From: Aurantiacibacter atlanticus
GTDB taxonomy: Bacteria > Pseudomonadota > Alphaproteobacteria > Sphingomonadales > Sphingomonadaceae
Assembly (NCBI RefSeq): GCF_001077815.2
Contig: NZ_CP011310.1
Location: 1,116,001-1,180,000, forward strand
Length of the DNA: 64,000 nucleotides
Reading direction: 5' to 3'
Shown: positions 15,957 to 23,859 of the stretch, one piece after another
How positions within the stretch are numbered: position 1 is the first letter of the stretch
Layout of the letters: every line of letters begins with the position of its first letter
Notes under the pieces: model-generated
The model's database searches: none
Seen by the model: only the letters and a program-made list of their open reading frames with translations
What the model was told of the DNA's origin: nothing
Made by a program: the position numbers and the translations under genes

Positions 15957-17273
15957 CTACGTCATTCGTCCCGCTGCCAGGCTTTCGGCAAGCTCCCCGC
16001 GGAACTTCGGATGGGCGATGCTGATCAATGCCTCGGCCCGTTCGCTTAAGGTTCTGCCCTTGAGATCAACCCACCCGTATTCCGTGACGATTATCTGAGT
16101 GTCGTTGCGCGGTGTCGTCACCGGACCCTCCAGTTTCGGCACAATCCGCGAGACCGTCCCGCCCTTGGCGGTGGAGTGGCAGGCAATGATCGATTTGCCG
16201 CCCTTCGAGGCCGCCGCGCCACGGACGAAATCAAGCTGCCCGCCCGAGCCGCTGTATTGCCGCCCGAATAGATGCTCCGAATTGCAGGCGCCGCCGAGGT
16301 CCACTTGAAGTGTGGCGTTCACCGACACGACGTTGTCGTTTTTCGATATGTGGCGCGGATCGTTGACGACCTGCACCGGCGCGCTGTGCATCGACGGATT
16401 ATCGTCGAGAAAGTCGTAAAACCACCGGTCGCCCATCGCGAAGGTGAAGACGCTCCTGCCCGGATAGGTGCTCTTGAACCGATTCGTCACCACCCCGCAC
16501 TCGATAAGCTTCGCCAGTCCGGGCGTCATGAGCTCGGTGTGAATGCCAAGATCCTTGTGCCCGGTCAGCATTGCGCAGACGGCATTCGGCAGCGTGCCGA
16601 TCCCCATTTGCAGGCATGCACCGTCGTCGATCATGTCGACGATTGTCCGCGCAATAGTCTCGTCGTCACGGTCGCTGTCCGGAAAGACGAGTTCGGGCAG
16701 CGGCGCCTCGTTTTCGATGATCGCGTCTACCTCCGATATGTGCAGCAACGAGTCGCCAAACACTCGCGGCATGTTCGGGTTGACCTCTACGATCACCCGC
16801 TTGGCAGTCCGAGCGACCGTACTGGCATAGTCATTGTTTGTTCCGAAGGTGAGCCAGCCGTGCCGGTCCATAGGTGACACGGCAGTGACGATCGCTTCCA
16901 CCGGTACCTGCTCGGCCAGCAGCCGAGAGGATTCGCTGAAAGCGACGGGCACGAACTCGATCGCCGTCCGGCCCTCTGCATCGCCGCGCCTTAAAAGTTC
17001 GCGTTCAATGCGCGTCAGGAACATGCAGTGAGGCCGCACCCTATCAAGCAGGTCGTACCGCAGGACCGTCCGGCCTGCGTGTTCCATCGAATGAAAGTAC
17101 CAAAGATTTAATTGCTCAAATCTACCGTCTTCCGCGCGGACCGCCAGAGCATCCAAGAGCGCCGGCGGCTGAGCGACCGCCATCCCCATGGCCAGATGTG
17201 CGCTTGAGGGGATCATCTCGATGGCGTTTTTTGCGCTCATGAGCCTGGATCGATATTCAACGGTCGGATTCAT
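15957..17273 (-). CDS. Acetyl-CoA hydrolase/CoA-transferase family protein
   Basis: 438 aa, matching the acetyl-CoA hydrolase / 4-hydroxybutyrate CoA-transferase family (Cat1/Cat2-like). The catalytic Glu is in DLGIHTELMTPG, preceded by LQMGIGTLPNAV. The C-terminal domain has GSGGQLDFVRGA and TEYGWVDLKGRTLSERA, also typical. AGGGAAAGG precedes ATG 17273. Probable role is transfer of CoA between acetate and another acid, or release of acetate in fermentation. It lies in the same orientation as adh and ldhA. The upstream region is cut at 17351 by an IS3 element 77 bases from the start, so the original promoter may be partly lost. Confidence 0.87.
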   Translation of the reverse strand: MNPTVEYRSRLMSAKNAIEMIPSSAHLAMGMAVAQPPALLDALAVRAEDGRFEQLNLWYFHSMEHAGRTVLRYDLLDRVRPHCMFLTRIERELLRRGDAEGRTAIEFVPVAFSESSRLLAEQVPVEAIVTAVSPMDRHGWLTFGTNNDYASTVARTAKRVIVEVNPNMPRVFGDSLLHISEVDAIIENEAPLPELVFPDSDRDDETIARTIVDMIDDGACLQMGIGTLPNAVCAMLTGHKDLGIHTELMTPGLAKLIECGVVTNRFKSTYPGRSVFTFAMGDRWFYDFLDDNPSMHSAPVQVVNDPRHISKNDNVVSVNATLQVDLGGACNSEHLFGRQYSGSGGQLDFVRGAAASKGGKSIIACHSTAKGGTVSRIVPKLEGPVTTPRNDTQIIVTEYGWVDLKGRTLSERAEALISIAHPKFRGELAESLAAGRMT

Positions 17274-17376
17274 GCCCTTTCCCTAAAGAACGAAAGCGGC
17301 CAGCGAAACCTCGGGACGACTGCCCGGCACGCGTACCTTGATAACGTCAGTGACGTGCTCCCCTGATTGTTACCAT

Positions 17377-18267
17377 TCAGAGGTAGAGTCTCGCTCCTTC
17401 ATGATTGATGTTTGATGGGATGGCAACGTGTCTGGGGGCATGCCCCCAGACACGTTCGCCGGCGATCTCGGCGGGGGTCTTCCCGCCCAGTTTCGAGTGT
17501 GGCCTGACCGTGTTGTAATCGTGCCGCCATGCAGTGAGCACGAACCGGGCATGAGCCAGTGAGGTGAACAGCGTCTCGTTGAGGCATTCGTCGCGCAGAC
17601 GGCCATTGAAGCTTTCCACGAAGCCATTCTGCATCGGCTTGCCGGGCGCAATGTAGTGCCACTCGACGCGCCGCTCCTGCGACCAGCGCAGGATGGCCGA
17701 CGAGGTCAGTTCCGTGCCGTTATCGCTGACCACAGTGTGCGGCTTGCCGCGCATCCCGATCAGGCTGGTCAGTTCCCGGGCCACCCGTGCGCCTGACAGC
17801 GACGTATCAGCCACCAGCGCCAGGCATTCCCGCGAGAAGTCATCGACCACGCACAAGATGCGGAAGCGTCGGCCGCAGATGAGGCTGTCAGAGACGAAGT
17901 CGAGCGACCACCGCTGGTTCGGACCATCTGGCAGCACCATTGGCCTGCGCGTGCCCAGCGCCCGCTTGCGACCGCCACGGCGACGCACCCTGAGGCCTTC
18001 CTCGCGATAGATGCGCAGCAGCTTCTTGTGGTTGGGCTTTATGCCTTCCCGCGCCAGCAGGTAGCCCAAGCGGCGATAGCCGAACCGACGACGTTCCGCC
18101 GCCAGCTCACGCAACCGTTGCCGCAACGCCCCGTCATCCGGCCTCGTCGGCTCGTAACGGATCACCCTGCGGCTCACACCAACCAGACTGCACGCCCGAC
18201 GCTCGCTCAGCCCGTGCTGTTCACGGGCATGGGCGACGGCTTCCCGCTTCGCGCCGGGCGTTACCAT
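17377..18267 (-). pseudogene. IS3-family transposase orfB, separated from orfA
   Basis: From the ATG at 18267 ([19 protein letters not shown]) the frame encodes an HTH_21 segment ([18 protein letters not shown]) and an rve integrase core. The DDE residues lie in [21 protein letters not shown] and [17 protein letters not shown]. In an intact copy orfB is made as a fusion with orfA; here the IS110 insertion sits exactly at the junction, so no fusion can form. The catalytic domain itself looks undamaged. A 28-base perfect palindrome lies in the 3' end of the coding region. Confidence 0.85.
17427..17454. repeat. 28-base perfect palindrome inside transposase gene
   Basis: The left half is CGTGTCTGGGGGCA and the right half is its exact reverse complement, with no loop. 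It codes for residues [10 protein letters not shown] of orfB. As RNA it would fold into a very stable hairpin (a few central bases must open as loop). No U-run follows, so it is not a standard terminator. It may limit read-through or transposase translation. Confidence 0.7.
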
Positions 18268-19620
18268 TAATGGGATGACCCGCCCTGTCCTTCCATGCAC
18301 ATTCGGCGGACTGAGAAGGAGGTAATTATGAGCATACGCAACCAACCAAGAGATGCAGCCGTCTTCGGCATCGACATTGGCAAAACAGTCTTTCACGTTG
18401 TCGGCCTCGATGCGGCCCATGCACCGATCCAGAAGGCGACATTCAGGCGGGAGACGTTGCTGCAGTTTTTCGAACGCGCGTCGCCGGTTCTGGTCGGGAT
18501 GGAAGCATGCCCCGGTTCGCAGTGGCTGGCGCGCAAGCTGCTAGGGATGGGGCACACAGTTAGGATCGTGCCGGCACAATTCGTGAAGCCCTTCGTAAAG
18601 TCGAACAAGAACGACATCATCGACGCGGAAGCCATTGCGGAAGCCGTCACTAGGCCGACGATGCGCTTCGTAGAGATAAGGACACCGGAGCAGATCGACC
18701 TGCAAGCACTCCACCGGGTGCGAGACCGGATGATCGCCCATCGAACGAGGCTGATCAGCCAGATGCGCGCCTTCTGTCTCGAGTATGGTATCGCGATCCA
18801 TCAGGGCGCAGGCAAGTTCAAGGCCGAGATACCGCGCGTGCTTGCGGATGAGACCAACGAGCTCACCCCTTCGATGCGCCGGATCCTGACGGAGGTTCAC
18901 GGCGAGATGATGGAACTCGAACAGCGCATCACAGCCATGAACCACGAGATCGAAGCCATCGCCGCGCGCAGCGATACCGCACGGCGCCTGATGACTGTGC
19001 CGGGCATCGGACCGCTGGCCTCGACCGCTCTGCTGGCGGCGGCAGGGTCGGGACGTCAGTTCCGCAGGGCACGTGATCTCGCTGCCTGGCTCGGTCTAGT
19101 GCCGCGCGAACACTCGACCGGCGGGAAGACTAAGCTGCTTGGCATCAGCAAGCGCGGCAATAAATACCTGCGAAGGATGATCGTCCATGGTGCTCGATCC
19201 TGTGTTACACATCTCGATAGAAGCAGGGACCGCTTGGGCCCATGGCTCGACGGGCTTGAGAGCAGGATGCACAAGAACAAGGTCACGGTCGCCCTGGCTG
19301 CCAAGATCGCTCGCGTTGTCTGGGTGATTCTGACCAAGCCGGGCGCCACCTACGAGCGGCGCGTTCCAGCGTTCGGCTGAACGGCGCCGCCACCAACTGC
19401 GAGGTTCGTAAGAGTGATGACGAGACAGTGGACCAGCGCATCGTAAGCCCCGTCAAAAAAGCGGGCAGAAAGCCCGAAGCATTTATCTGGGAACGAGGCG
19501 CGCGGATCTCATCAAGGCCTGGCCGCAACAGCGGCCCACTCGCGAGAGGCCGGATACATTTGTGCAGACTGGCACCGTCAACACCAATCGACCCTTGCAT
19601 GGACAGGGCGGGTCATACAT
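18268..19620 (+). mobile_element. IS110-family (IS1111 group) insertion sequence
   Basis: The boundaries are set by rejoining the split IS3 gene: GTTACCAT on the left and TTTTTGATGCC on the right become continuous coding (ASKM-VTPGAK) when this segment is removed. Near both ends is the subterminal inverted repeat ATGACCCGCCCTGTCC (18275-18290, and as complement near 19600-19615), the feature that separates the IS1111 group from other IS110 elements. CAT is present at both junctions. It encodes one transposase. Confidence 0.85.
18328..19380 (+). CDS. IS110-family DEDD transposase
   Basis: 350 aa from ATG 18328, preceded by a strong GAAGGAGG. The N-terminal DEDD_Tnp_IS110 domain has [15 protein letters not shown] with the first Asp, [13 protein letters not shown] with the Glu, and [13 protein letters not shown] with the Asp pair. 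The C-terminal Transposase_20 domain has [18 protein letters not shown] and FAAWLGL-like [19 protein letters not shown]. It catalyses site-selective insertion through a RuvC-like active site. The frame is intact and the element may be mobile. Confidence 0.92.
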   Translation: MSIRNQPRDAAVFGIDIGKTVFHVVGLDAAHAPIQKATFRRETLLQFFERASPVLVGMEACPGSQWLARKLLGMGHTVRIVPAQFVKPFVKSNKNDIIDAEAIAEAVTRPTMRFVEIRTPEQIDLQALHRVRDRMIAHRTRLISQMRAFCLEYGIAIHQGAGKFKAEIPRVLADETNELTPSMRRILTEVHGEMMELEQRITAMNHEIEAIAARSDTARRLMTVPGIGPLASTALLAAAGSGRQFRRARDLAAWLGLVPREHSTGGKTKLLGISKRGNKYLRRMIVHGARSCVTHLDRSRDRLGPWLDGLESRMHKNKVTVALAAKIARVVWVILTKPGATYERRVPAFG

Positions 19621-19878
19621 TTTTGATGCCAGATCCTTCAGCACGACGTTGTCGAGCATCGCCTCGGCCAGCAGCTTCTTCAGCCGACTGTTCTCCTGCT
19701 CGAGCGTCCGCAGCCGACGGGCATCGGACACCTCCAGACCACCGAACTTCGACTTCCACTTGTAGAACGTGGCAGAACTGATCCCGTGACGGCGGCACAC
19801 TTCCGCCGTCGGCATCCCAGCCTCCTGTTCCTTCAAAACCGCGATGATCTGCTCTTCGCTGAACCTGCTTCGCTTCAT
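19618..19878 (-). pseudogene. IS3-family transposase orfA, 3' end interrupted
   Basis: The minus-strand start MKRSRFSEEQIIAVLKEQEA opens a Tnp_1/HTH_8 domain with RRHGISSATFYKWKSKFGG, then a leucine-zipper-like segment LEQENSRLKKLLAEAMLDN. Coding matches the family to LKDLASKM at about 19618, then runs into IS110 sequence. The protein binds IS ends and, fused to orfB, makes the active transposase. Confidence 0.85.
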
Positions 19879-19942
19879 TCGAATCCGACTCCTTTGCGTC
19901 GGACTCTACCAAAAACCGGTCACATTTCAGGGGAGCACGTCA

Positions 19943-20031
19943 ATGTTTATCTCGATGAAACGGATATCGACTTGATTGCTGATCATATCATCAGTTTGCA
20001 ATCTGCAGACTATGTGAGACGACCATCTTGA
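19943..20031 (+). pseudogene. C-terminal gene fragment, possibly a c-type cytochrome
   Basis: Immediately right of the IS3 end an open plus-strand frame encodes VNVYLDETDIDLIADHIISL, then QSADYVRRPS and a TGA. The pattern resembles the last helix of class I cytochromes c (LTDEEIDALADYI...L). No haem motif is present because everything upstream has been replaced by the insertion sequence. Assignment is a guess from about 30 residues. Confidence 0.22.
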
Positions 20032-20076
20032 GAAACGCCAATAAAGCCCTGCAAACCGAGGTCAAATCGCTGAGCG

Positions 20077-20490
20077 CTACTCGTTATCTGTGACCACCAG
20101 GGTATCGATCGGAAGGCTTCGTAACAATTCATTGGCTGTGCTTCCGATCGTCGCGTGCCGAAGAGCGGACTCCCCGTGCGTGCCGAGGACTAGTAAGTCG
20201 GCTTCGCTTTCTCGAATGTCCTTGCGCAGCGCGCCCCCGGGGCTGCCATATGCAAGATGCGTCGTGACCCGCTTTCGCGTTTCGGGATCAATTTCTTCCA
20301 AGAACTCATTGAATGCCTTGCGCTCGGCTTTTTCAATGTCCTTGCGAACATACTCTGCCTTCTGCCAGCCTTCGAACGGCACATGATAAGCATGGATTAA
20401 CTGGAAATCCGCATTCGGGAACAGTTCCGCGGCTTTCTCGAGCGCCTCGCGTGACGGTGGATAGAAATCCGTCGCGCACGCGATGCTGCG
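20077..20490 (-). pseudogene. Universal stress protein, N-terminally truncated by IS3
   Basis: Read on the minus strand from 20490 the frame gives SIACATDFYPPSREALEKAA, LIHAYHVPFEGW and then the UspA ATP-binding loop LLVLGTHGESALRHATIGST, followed by LPIDTLVVTDNE. The G-2x-G-9x-G(S/T) loop is intact. The first part of the gene is missing: the coding starts exactly at the end of the neighbouring IS3 element. An internal ATG at 20382 could only give half a domain. A complete tandem Usp is at 61567-62640. Confidence 0.85.
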
Positions 20491-20564
20491 TGTCCGTCGT
20501 CAGAACATTTGGCACAACTCGCGGCGTAGATCAGCGGAGTGTGGGCCTCGTCTCGGATTGATGT

Positions 20565-21545
20565 TTAGGCGGCGAGCTTGCAGTGTTGCAAGCGCCGATG
20601 TTCGAGTGTCTTTCGCTTGATCCTTTCTCTTCGTTTGATGATGGCGGCAGCCCTGCCGAAGTAGGCATCGGCGGGTGTCACATTGTCCAGGCTCTCGTGG
20701 TAGCGCTGGTGGTTATAGTGCTCGACGAAGGCCTCGATCTGCTGTTGGAGATCGCCGGGCAGGAAGTAGTTTTCCAGCAGCACGCGGTTCTTCAGGGTCT
20801 GGTGCCAGCGTTCGATCTTGCCCTGCGTCTGCGGATGGAAGGGAGCGCCGCGCACATGGCTCATCCTGTTTGCCTCGATGTATTCGGCTAGTTCCCCGGC
20901 AATGTAGCTGGGGCCATTGTCCGACAGCAGGCGGGGCCTGTGCAGCACGTTGGCGTGGTTGCAGCCTGAAGCTGCCAGCGCCATATCGAGCGTGTCAGTG
21001 ACGTCCTCGGCTCGCATGGTGGTGCAGAGCTTCCAGGCGATGATGTAGCGTGAGTAATCGTCGAGCACGGTCGAGAGATAGACCCAGCCCCATCCGATGA
21101 TCTTGAAGTAGGTAAAATCCGTCTGCCACATCTCATTGGGTCGAGAGGTCTGCGTGTGGAACGCCTCTGCCGCCTTGATCACCGTGTAGGCCGGGCTGGT
21201 GATCAGATCATGGGCCTTCAGCAGCCGGTAAACCGTGGCTTCGGACACGAAGTAGCGCTTCTCGTCGGTGAAGCGCACCGCCAGCTCGCGGGGACTGAGA
21301 TCGGTCTGCTCCAGAGCCATCTCGACGATCTGGTCCTGCACCTCGGGCCCAATACGGTTCCACACCCGGCTCGGCGCTGAAGGACGGTCCTGGAGCGCCT
21401 CCGGCCCACCTTCGAGGTAGCGGTCATACCAGCGATAGAAGGTCCGCCGTGCCACGCCGAGCTGGTCCAGCGTACGCTTGGCGGGCAGGTGCGACTGCTC
21501 GACGATCCTGATGATCTCCAGCTTCTCGGATGCGGGATACCTCAT
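20565..21545 (-). CDS. IS3-family transposase orfB
   Basis: 326 aa from ATG 21545, whose first bases overlap the orfA stop as ATGA. An N-terminal helix-turn-helix (RTLDQLGVARRTFYRWYDRY) is followed by the rve core with catalytic residues in MWQTDFTYFKI, RLLSDNGPSY and QGKIERWHQTLK. The frame is intact. Its 3' terminal sequence is the one found as a relic upstream of the cation ATPase at 4757-4839. Confidence 0.88.
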   Translation of the reverse strand: MRYPASEKLEIIRIVEQSHLPAKRTLDQLGVARRTFYRWYDRYLEGGPEALQDRPSAPSRVWNRIGPEVQDQIVEMALEQTDLSPRELAVRFTDEKRYFVSEATVYRLLKAHDLITSPAYTVIKAAEAFHTQTSRPNEMWQTDFTYFKIIGWGWVYLSTVLDDYSRYIIAWKLCTTMRAEDVTDTLDMALAASGCNHANVLHRPRLLSDNGPSYIAGELAEYIEANRMSHVRGAPFHPQTQGKIERWHQTLKNRVLLENYFLPGDLQQQIEAFVEHYNHQRYHESLDNVTPADAYFGRAAAIIKRRERIKRKTLEHRRLQHCKLAA

Positions 21546-21916
21546 TCGTCGTCTCCCCCATCCGCGATCATGCTTTTTTTGAGCAGACGGTTCTCCAGCG
21601 TCAGGTCCGCCACGCATTCCTTCAGATCGCGCGCTTCACGGCGCAGATCCTTTACCTCGTCGGTGGTAGCAGCACGGGCTGTATCGCCAGCAAGCCTGCG
21701 CTTGCCGGCCTCCATGAACTCCTTGGACCAGGTGTAATACAGGCTCTGTGCGATCCCTTCACGGCGGCACAGCTCGGCAATGGAGTCATCGCCGCGTAGG
21801 CCATCGAGCACGATGCGGATCTTGTCTTCAGCAGAGAAATGCCGACGGGTCTTGCGGCGGATGTCCTTCACCACCTGCTCGGCAGGCAATTTGGGCTTTG
21901 AGGATTTGGGCTTCAT
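21542..21916 (-). CDS. IS3-family transposase orfA
   Basis: 124 aa. Transposase_8 (HTH) domain: RRHFSAEDKIRIVLDGLRG, ELCRREGIAQSLYYTWSKEF. A C-terminal coiled coil follows (DLRREARDLKECVADLTLEN). The stop overlaps the orfB start by ATGA, allowing coupled translation or a frameshift fusion. Confidence 0.87.
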   Translation of the reverse strand: MKPKSSKPKLPAEQVVKDIRRKTRRHFSAEDKIRIVLDGLRGDDSIAELCRREGIAQSLYYTWSKEFMEAGKRRLAGDTARAATTDEVKDLRREARDLKECVADLTLENRLLKKSMIADGGDDE

Positions 21917-22001
21917 CTTCGTTCCTTCGTCACTACGACGAAGCCCAAATCCTCCTTAAATCACAACCTCTAATCTGTGCCATAGGTGCTGACGGGGGAC
22001 A

Positions 22002-22366
22002 CTCACACCGGGCACACCATCGAACTGAAACGGCACAAGCAGGCCGTGCCAGTGGATCGAGCTGTCTTCGTCCAGCGCGTTGGCCACGTTGAGATTGACT
22101 GGCTCGCCTTCCTTCAGCCGCACCAGCGGGCCGGGGACACTGCCATTGACGGCGATCCCCATTCCGCGCCGACCTTGAACCGCGAACGGACCCCGTGCGA
22201 TGGTAAGATCGATATTGCGGCCGGAGACTTCATCGAAACCCTGACGGATCGTCGCGCCATTCATGTTGCCGCCGCGCGCCCAGGCAGGAATCGCGGCAGT
22301 GGCACCCAACAGGCCACCGGCCACGATACTCGAGCCCAGGAATTTGCGTCGATTGATTGCTTGCAT
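22002..22366 (-). pseudogene. copA: CopA-type multicopper oxidase, N-terminal fragment cut by IS3
   Basis: 121 residues from ATG 22366. A twin-arginine signal (NRRKFLGSS plus a hydrophobic stretch, AWA cleavage region) is followed by the first cupredoxin domain, with IHWHGLLVPFQFDGVPGVS, the first copper-ligand HxH. Coding stops matching at 22001, where the IS3 element begins, so the remaining copper sites are lost. The intact protein would be a periplasmic copper oxidase for copper tolerance. It is last in the leftward operon of the CnrYXH-like genes, 58 bases after the sigma gene. Confidence 0.88.
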
Positions 22367-22424
22367 GAGAAGGCCCTGTTTGAAGGAGGTTTGCCCTATC
22401 CTACGCGGCCGGAGGCTTTTCCCC

Positions 22425-22984
22425 TCACGCGCGCGGCACTTTTTCCTTCAGAGCCTTTCGGGCACGGTAAAGCAGCGATTCCACCGCCTTCTCCGAAACA
22501 CCCATTATGTCGGCAACCTCGCTCTGGCTTCGACCATCGAAGGCAACGAGAATCAGTGCCTCGCGCAGCCGCACGGGAAGCCGTTGAATTTCGGTATGGG
22601 TCTTTTGCAGAAGCTGCCGATCGACTGTCTCGGTTTCCGGGGAGGGAGACGGATCGGATGCAAGCTCCGGCATTGAATCCTTTCCGAACCCCAGGAACTG
22701 CGCTGCCTTCCGCCTGCGGAGTTTGTCGCGGCATTTATTAAGGGTGATCGTCGTGAGAAACGGGAGGAGGGGGGCGCCGGATCGAGCCGCGTGCGCGCGA
22801 TCCACGCCGAAGCGAGGGCATTCTGCACGACGTCTTCGGCTTCATCACGCGCGCCAACCATTCGCAATGAGGTTGCGAGCAAGCGAGGTATGAGCGGCTC
22901 TACAAGTTCCGTGAATGCGCGGCGGTCACCAGCGGCGACTCTTGCAACAAGCGCCTGCTCCTGACTATCCGGCTGCCCCTGCAC
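22425..22984 (-). pseudogene. ECF sigma factor, CnrH-like, frameshifted
   Basis: Region 2 is read from GTG 22984: RLLATSLRMVGARDEAEDVV, then QNALASAWIARTRLDP. The frame changes at a six-G run (22769-22774, C6 on the coding strand). Region 4 is in the next frame: LPVRLREALILVAFDGRSQS, EVADIMGVSEKAVESLLYRA, ending at 22425. One base more or less in the homopolymer would restore a protein of about 187 aa. It may be a true mutation or a sequencing error. Position third behind the CnrY- and CnrX-like genes implies it is released from the membrane on metal sensing. Confidence 0.8.
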
Positions 22985-22991
22985 TCCGCGA

Positions 22992-23432
22992 TCATTCCGA
23001 AGGCGAACCGGTCAGTGACCGGGCAACCTGCTGATCGAATTCGCGTTGCTGGTCTTCGTCGAGGATGCTGCGCATCGCAAAGACATGCCGGACCGTCGCC
23101 TTCTGCAATTCGCCCATACTGGCATGCACCTCGTCGATCGCGGCGCTGACCTCGGGGCCGTATTCATGCTCCTTGTCCATCGCGGCGGCCAGATTGGCGT
23201 TCGCACGGCGAACCGCCAGTTCGCGCTGGGAGTTCTCGATTGCGTAGCGCTCCTCGAGACGGTCGAGCCGATCTTCCTGTTGGGCGTCGAGGTCCAGCTG
23301 TTCGTGAACGAATTCGTGAAGGCTGCCCGGCTGGGTTGGCGCGAACCATCGCTCGGCTGCGATCGCTCCCAGAAATCCCGCCAACGCGGCGAGCAGGACG
23401 GCGAGCGCGATATACAGTTTGGGACTTTTCAT
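22992..23432 (-). CDS. CnrX-like periplasmic heavy-metal sensor
   Basis: 146 aa from ATG 23432, overlapping the upstream stop by one base (TGATG). One N-terminal membrane anchor (residues 6-26) is followed by a helical periplasmic domain. His 39, His 43, Glu 60, His 116 and Met 120 have exactly the spacing I recall for the nickel/cobalt ligands of Cupriavidus CnrX (His42, His46, Glu63, His119, Met123). The expected role is to bind a divalent metal in the periplasm and signal through the CnrY-like protein to the sigma factor. The gene starts 8 bases before the sigma gene in the usual Y-X-H order. Confidence 0.8.
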   Translation of the reverse strand: MKSPKLYIALAVLLAALAGFLGAIAAERWFAPTQPGSLHEFVHEQLDLDAQQEDRLDRLEERYAIENSQRELAVRRANANLAAAMDKEHEYGPEVSAAIDEVHASMGELQKATVRHVFAMRSILDEDQQREFDQQVARSLTGSPSE

Positions 23433-23707
23433 CAATCGACGTGCAGCAGCGCGGCGGGCGAAAGACGGGCGTCGCTGAACACGGGGTAGGTGCGTTCCTG
23501 AGCGTAGACAGGAGCCTGAACCGTGAGGGCGCCCGCTCCGAGTCCGACTGCGAACAGGCCGGCAAACAGCATGCTGCGCATGGCCCTGTCCCTCCGCGCA
23601 CTCATGTCACCGACCCGTTCCCAGACGCCTTCCATGAAGCCGCCGGGCACGCTCGGTGAAACATCGTGCGCAAGAGCGCTCAAAATAGGGTCCAGATCCT
23701 GTTCCAT
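23432..23707 (-). CDS. CnrY-like single-pass membrane anti-sigma factor (putative)
   Basis: 91 aa from ATG 23707; an upstream TTG (23728) is possible. It has a short acidic cytoplasmic N-terminus (MEQDLDPILSALAHDV), one transmembrane helix (about residues 47-66, MLFAGLFAVGLGAGALTV) and a short periplasmic tail. Size, topology and first position in the operon fit CnrY/NccY, which hold the sigma factor at the membrane. Sequence similarity alone is weak; the call rests on gene order and topology. Confidence 0.55.
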   Translation of the reverse strand: MEQDLDPILSALAHDVSPSVPGGFMEGVWERVGDMSARRDRAMRSMLFAGLFAVGLGAGALTVQAPVYAQERTYPVFSDARLSPAALLHVD

Positions 23708-23859
23708 CGGTGCGGGTCGATCCTTCAACTGCTCTTCGTTCTTCCCATACGCGCGGCGCGTGCGCTACCCGCACAAATATTTTGTGAGGGGAGGCGGCTC
23801 GGGACGCGTAACAGGCAACATAGCTCTCGTTAATCTGCGGTGAAAGGGCACGCGCCTCC
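23708..23859. promoter_or_regulatory. Divergent promoter region between metal-signalling and accessory genes
   Basis: This 152-bp gap contains a local AT-rich patch CACAAATATTTTGTGAG near 23775-23791, with an imperfect dyad CACAAA...TTTGTG that could be an operator. GGCAACATAGCTCTCGTT upstream of the plus-strand gene resembles ECF promoter words (AAC and CGTT), but the spacing is too short for confidence. Confidence 0.35.

Larger units (their letters stand above)
17351..19942 (-). mobile_element. IS3-family element interrupted by an IS110-family element
   Basis: Inverted ends begin TGACGTGCTCCCCTG at 17351 and, as complement, at 19942. orfA (right) and orfB (left) are on the minus strand and are separated by a 1353-bp IS110-family insertion at 18268-19620. 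Bases outside the ends (CAG on the left, ATG on the right) do not form a target duplication, so the flanks have been rearranged since insertion or one end came from another copy. Confidence 0.85.
20491..22001 (-). mobile_element. IS3-family insertion sequence, complete, without target duplication
   Basis: Ends: TGTCCGTCGTCAGAACATTT at 20491, and as complement TGTCCCCCGTCAGCACCTAT from 22001, followed in both by GGCACA; the inverted repeat is imperfect over about 26 bases. orfA and orfB overlap by ATGA. Flanking bases differ (CTGCG left, CTCAC right). The left flank is inside a universal stress gene and the right flank inside a multicopper oxidase gene, so the element now marks a deletion or recombination junction. 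Confidence 0.88.

Noticed and set aside
17334..17350. Possible FNR box before acetyl-CoA hydrolase (TTGATAACGTCAG)
   Set aside because: Half-sites are one base too close and the last base is wrong; the IS3 junction follows directly.
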